From Rikenellaceae bacterium (GTDB lineage: Bacteria; Bacteroidota; Bacteroidia; Bacteroidales; Rikenellaceae), in contig JAITVB010000233.1 of assembly GCA_031286025.1 (NCBI GenBank), positions 1 to 6,768 on the forward strand: DNA of 6,768 nt, in the 5' to 3' direction. The notes below the pieces were generated by a model. It was given only the letters and a program-made list of their open reading frames with translations. It searched no databases and was not told where the DNA came from. Both the position numbers and the translations under genes were made by a program. This document shows positions 5,737 to 6,768 of this stretch, one piece after another. Positions within the stretch are counted from its first letter, which is position 1. Each line of letters starts with the position of its first letter.

Positions 5737-6768
5737 TTATTTGGTGTTTATTCCGTTGTATTCCGCCCGCTTCACGGCCCACGCCATAATGTTGGCGAAG
5801 AGGCGCGAGTTTTCCACGCTGCCGGTACCGTTGGAGTTGCCGACGGCGGTTCTCCATCCGGTGCGTGTGATCGGCTTGAAATTGGCGTCGAAGGCGAGCG
5901 GGTGGGTCTCCGTGGAGCCTGCCGTTCCCGCGGTGGAACCCGATCCTCCTCTATAATTGGCGAAGGCCCCGCCGTCGCCGATGAAAAACAGGTTGTAATC
6001 CTTGTGCCGGAACATTATGGGGTCATTGTACCGGGTTCTGCTGTACACTACGATCTCATCTTCCGGCAAGCCCCTTACCGCACACTCGGTATTGCAGTCG
6101 TTGCCCCAGTAGCGTCCCCTGATATCTCCGAACGGCCCGTTGGTGATCTCGTCGCTGACGGTACCCGCTATCTGAAAGTCCCATTCGTCCACTCCGCCCG
6201 TCATTATGGTACGGCCCGGATACATCGCCTCGAAGATCCGTTGTGTGAACGTATGGTGCTCCAGCGCCAGAACGAGCACTCCTCCCGCCCTCAGGTATTC
6301 CATGACGTAACCCGCAACCGTCACGGGGTCGTTTACGGCCAGATCGTATCCGGTAAACACGATATCGGGCTTGCTGTCGAACATGGCTTTGATGTCGGGG
6401 GATCTGTATACGCCTATGCCCTCGTACAATAGCGTATGGTCGAAAGTCTGGGCGGCGCCGTACCGCTCGATCTTCACGGCGCTGTTCGCGTTCGTGCCGA
6501 AGTTCGCGGGCGCGTCCACTATTTTCCGCGTACCCATCCCGGGCTGCATGAGATAGCCGTGCTCGTTGTTGTAAAAGCCCCACCCGTATGTTCTCTTCGG
6601 GGAAATGGTCATCTTTTGCATGTCGATGTTGTAGGTCACCCGTTTGCCGGCCTTCCATTCGTAGGCGTTCAGGGCGATCTCCTTGCTCGTGCCGTCGCTC
6701 AGGGTGATCCTCACCCTGGCGTTGGCGCCGAGCGTCTGGGGGATCATCATCAGGTAGCCGTTGCCGGC
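5737..6768 (-). CDS. Fimbrillin-like surface protein with C-terminal GATase/ThuA-like domain, 5' end outside window
   Basis: The frame is open to the right edge; the last 343 residues are visible. Residues 1 to about 45 look like the end of a Mfa/FimA-type fimbrillin domain: GYLMMIPQTL, then an ARVRITLSDGT strand, then WKAGKRVTYNIDM, the usual last strand. After a linker (about 46-90), residues about 100-343 look like an alpha/beta domain with a class I glutamine-amidotransferase or ThuA-like topology: KPDIVFTGYDLA (from 133), a helix, GGVLVLALEHH (His171-His172), a strand LFFIGDGGAF, and a closing helix after NSRLFANIMAWAVKRAE (from 320). No obvious Cys nucleophile at a GATase elbow is seen, so it is probably a binding domain or non-amidotransferase enzyme. 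Cys225 and Cys229 could form a disulfide outside the cytoplasm. A Gly/Ser/Thr-rich loop precedes the last part. Bacteroidetes fimbrillins are normally exported lipoproteins; the signal would be outside the window. The fimbrillin part is fairly sure, the second fold tentative. Confidence 0.72.
   Translation of the reverse strand, partial: AGNGYLMMIPQTLGANARVRITLSDGTSKEIALNAYEWKAGKRVTYNIDMQKMTISPKRTYGWGFYNNEHGYLMQPGMGTRKIVDAPANFGTNANSAVKIERYGAAQTFDHTLLYEGIGVYRSPDIKAMFDSKPDIVFTGYDLAVNDPVTVAGYVMEYLRAGGVLVLALEHHTFTQRIFEAMYPGRTIMTGGVDEWDFQIAGTVSDEITNGPFGDIRGRYWGNDCNTECAVRGLPEDEIVVYSRTRYNDPIMFRHKDYNLFFIGDGGAFANYRGGSGSTAGTAGSTETHPLAFDANFKPITRTGWRTAVGNSNGTGSVENSRLFANIMAWAVKRAEYNGINTK

Noticed and set aside
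5249..6432. Long plus-strand open frames opposite the MerR-type and fimbrillin-like genes
   Set aside because: They are antisense shadows typical of high-GC DNA; the minus-strand products show recognisable family motifs and the plus-strand ones do not.

Overview
The window looks like a chromosomal piece of a high-GC Bacteroidales bacterium, with Alistipes or a close relative the best guess. The reasons are Bacteroidetes-type promoter boxes (TAnnTTTG, with a TTTG element 19 bp upstream in one case), start codons without Shine-Dalgarno sequences, a fimbrillin-type surface protein, a small AraC-type HTH gene beside an outer-membrane barrel gene, and GC-rich codon use in every gene. The genus is an inference; there is no rRNA or marker gene to fix it.

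Left part (1-3702, plus strand): an envelope-glycolipid cassette. It holds an MsbA-like ABC exporter cut by the left edge, then two different family-2-type glycosyltransferases, 27 and 68 nt apart, ending in a likely intrinsic terminator. The simplest reading is that the transferases build a lipid-linked glycan (LPS/LOS core or similar) and the exporter flips a lipid or glycolipid across the inner membrane.

Middle part (3732-4905): a minus-strand gene for a small secreted outer-membrane beta-barrel protein, with its own terminator and a well-formed Bacteroidetes promoter. The promoter spacer holds a 13-bp palindrome and a tandem 10-bp repeat overlaps the -33 box, so this promoter is probably controlled. 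Divergent to it is a stand-alone AraC-type DNA-binding domain gene whose frame is broken by TGA between the two halves of the second helix-turn-helix. The damaged regulator and the barrel gene share one 110-bp intergenic region.

Right part (4934-6768, minus strand): a DUF2867 gene with a promoter box almost touching its start codon, a tiny MerR-type HTH protein, and the 3' portion of a large surface protein that runs off the right edge. That protein joins the end of a fimbrillin-like domain to a predicted Rossmann/class I glutamine-amidotransferase-like (ThuA-like) domain. The surface protein and MerR genes are only 10 nt apart and are probably co-transcribed. No rRNA, tRNA, CRISPR array, insertion sequence or phage gene was seen.
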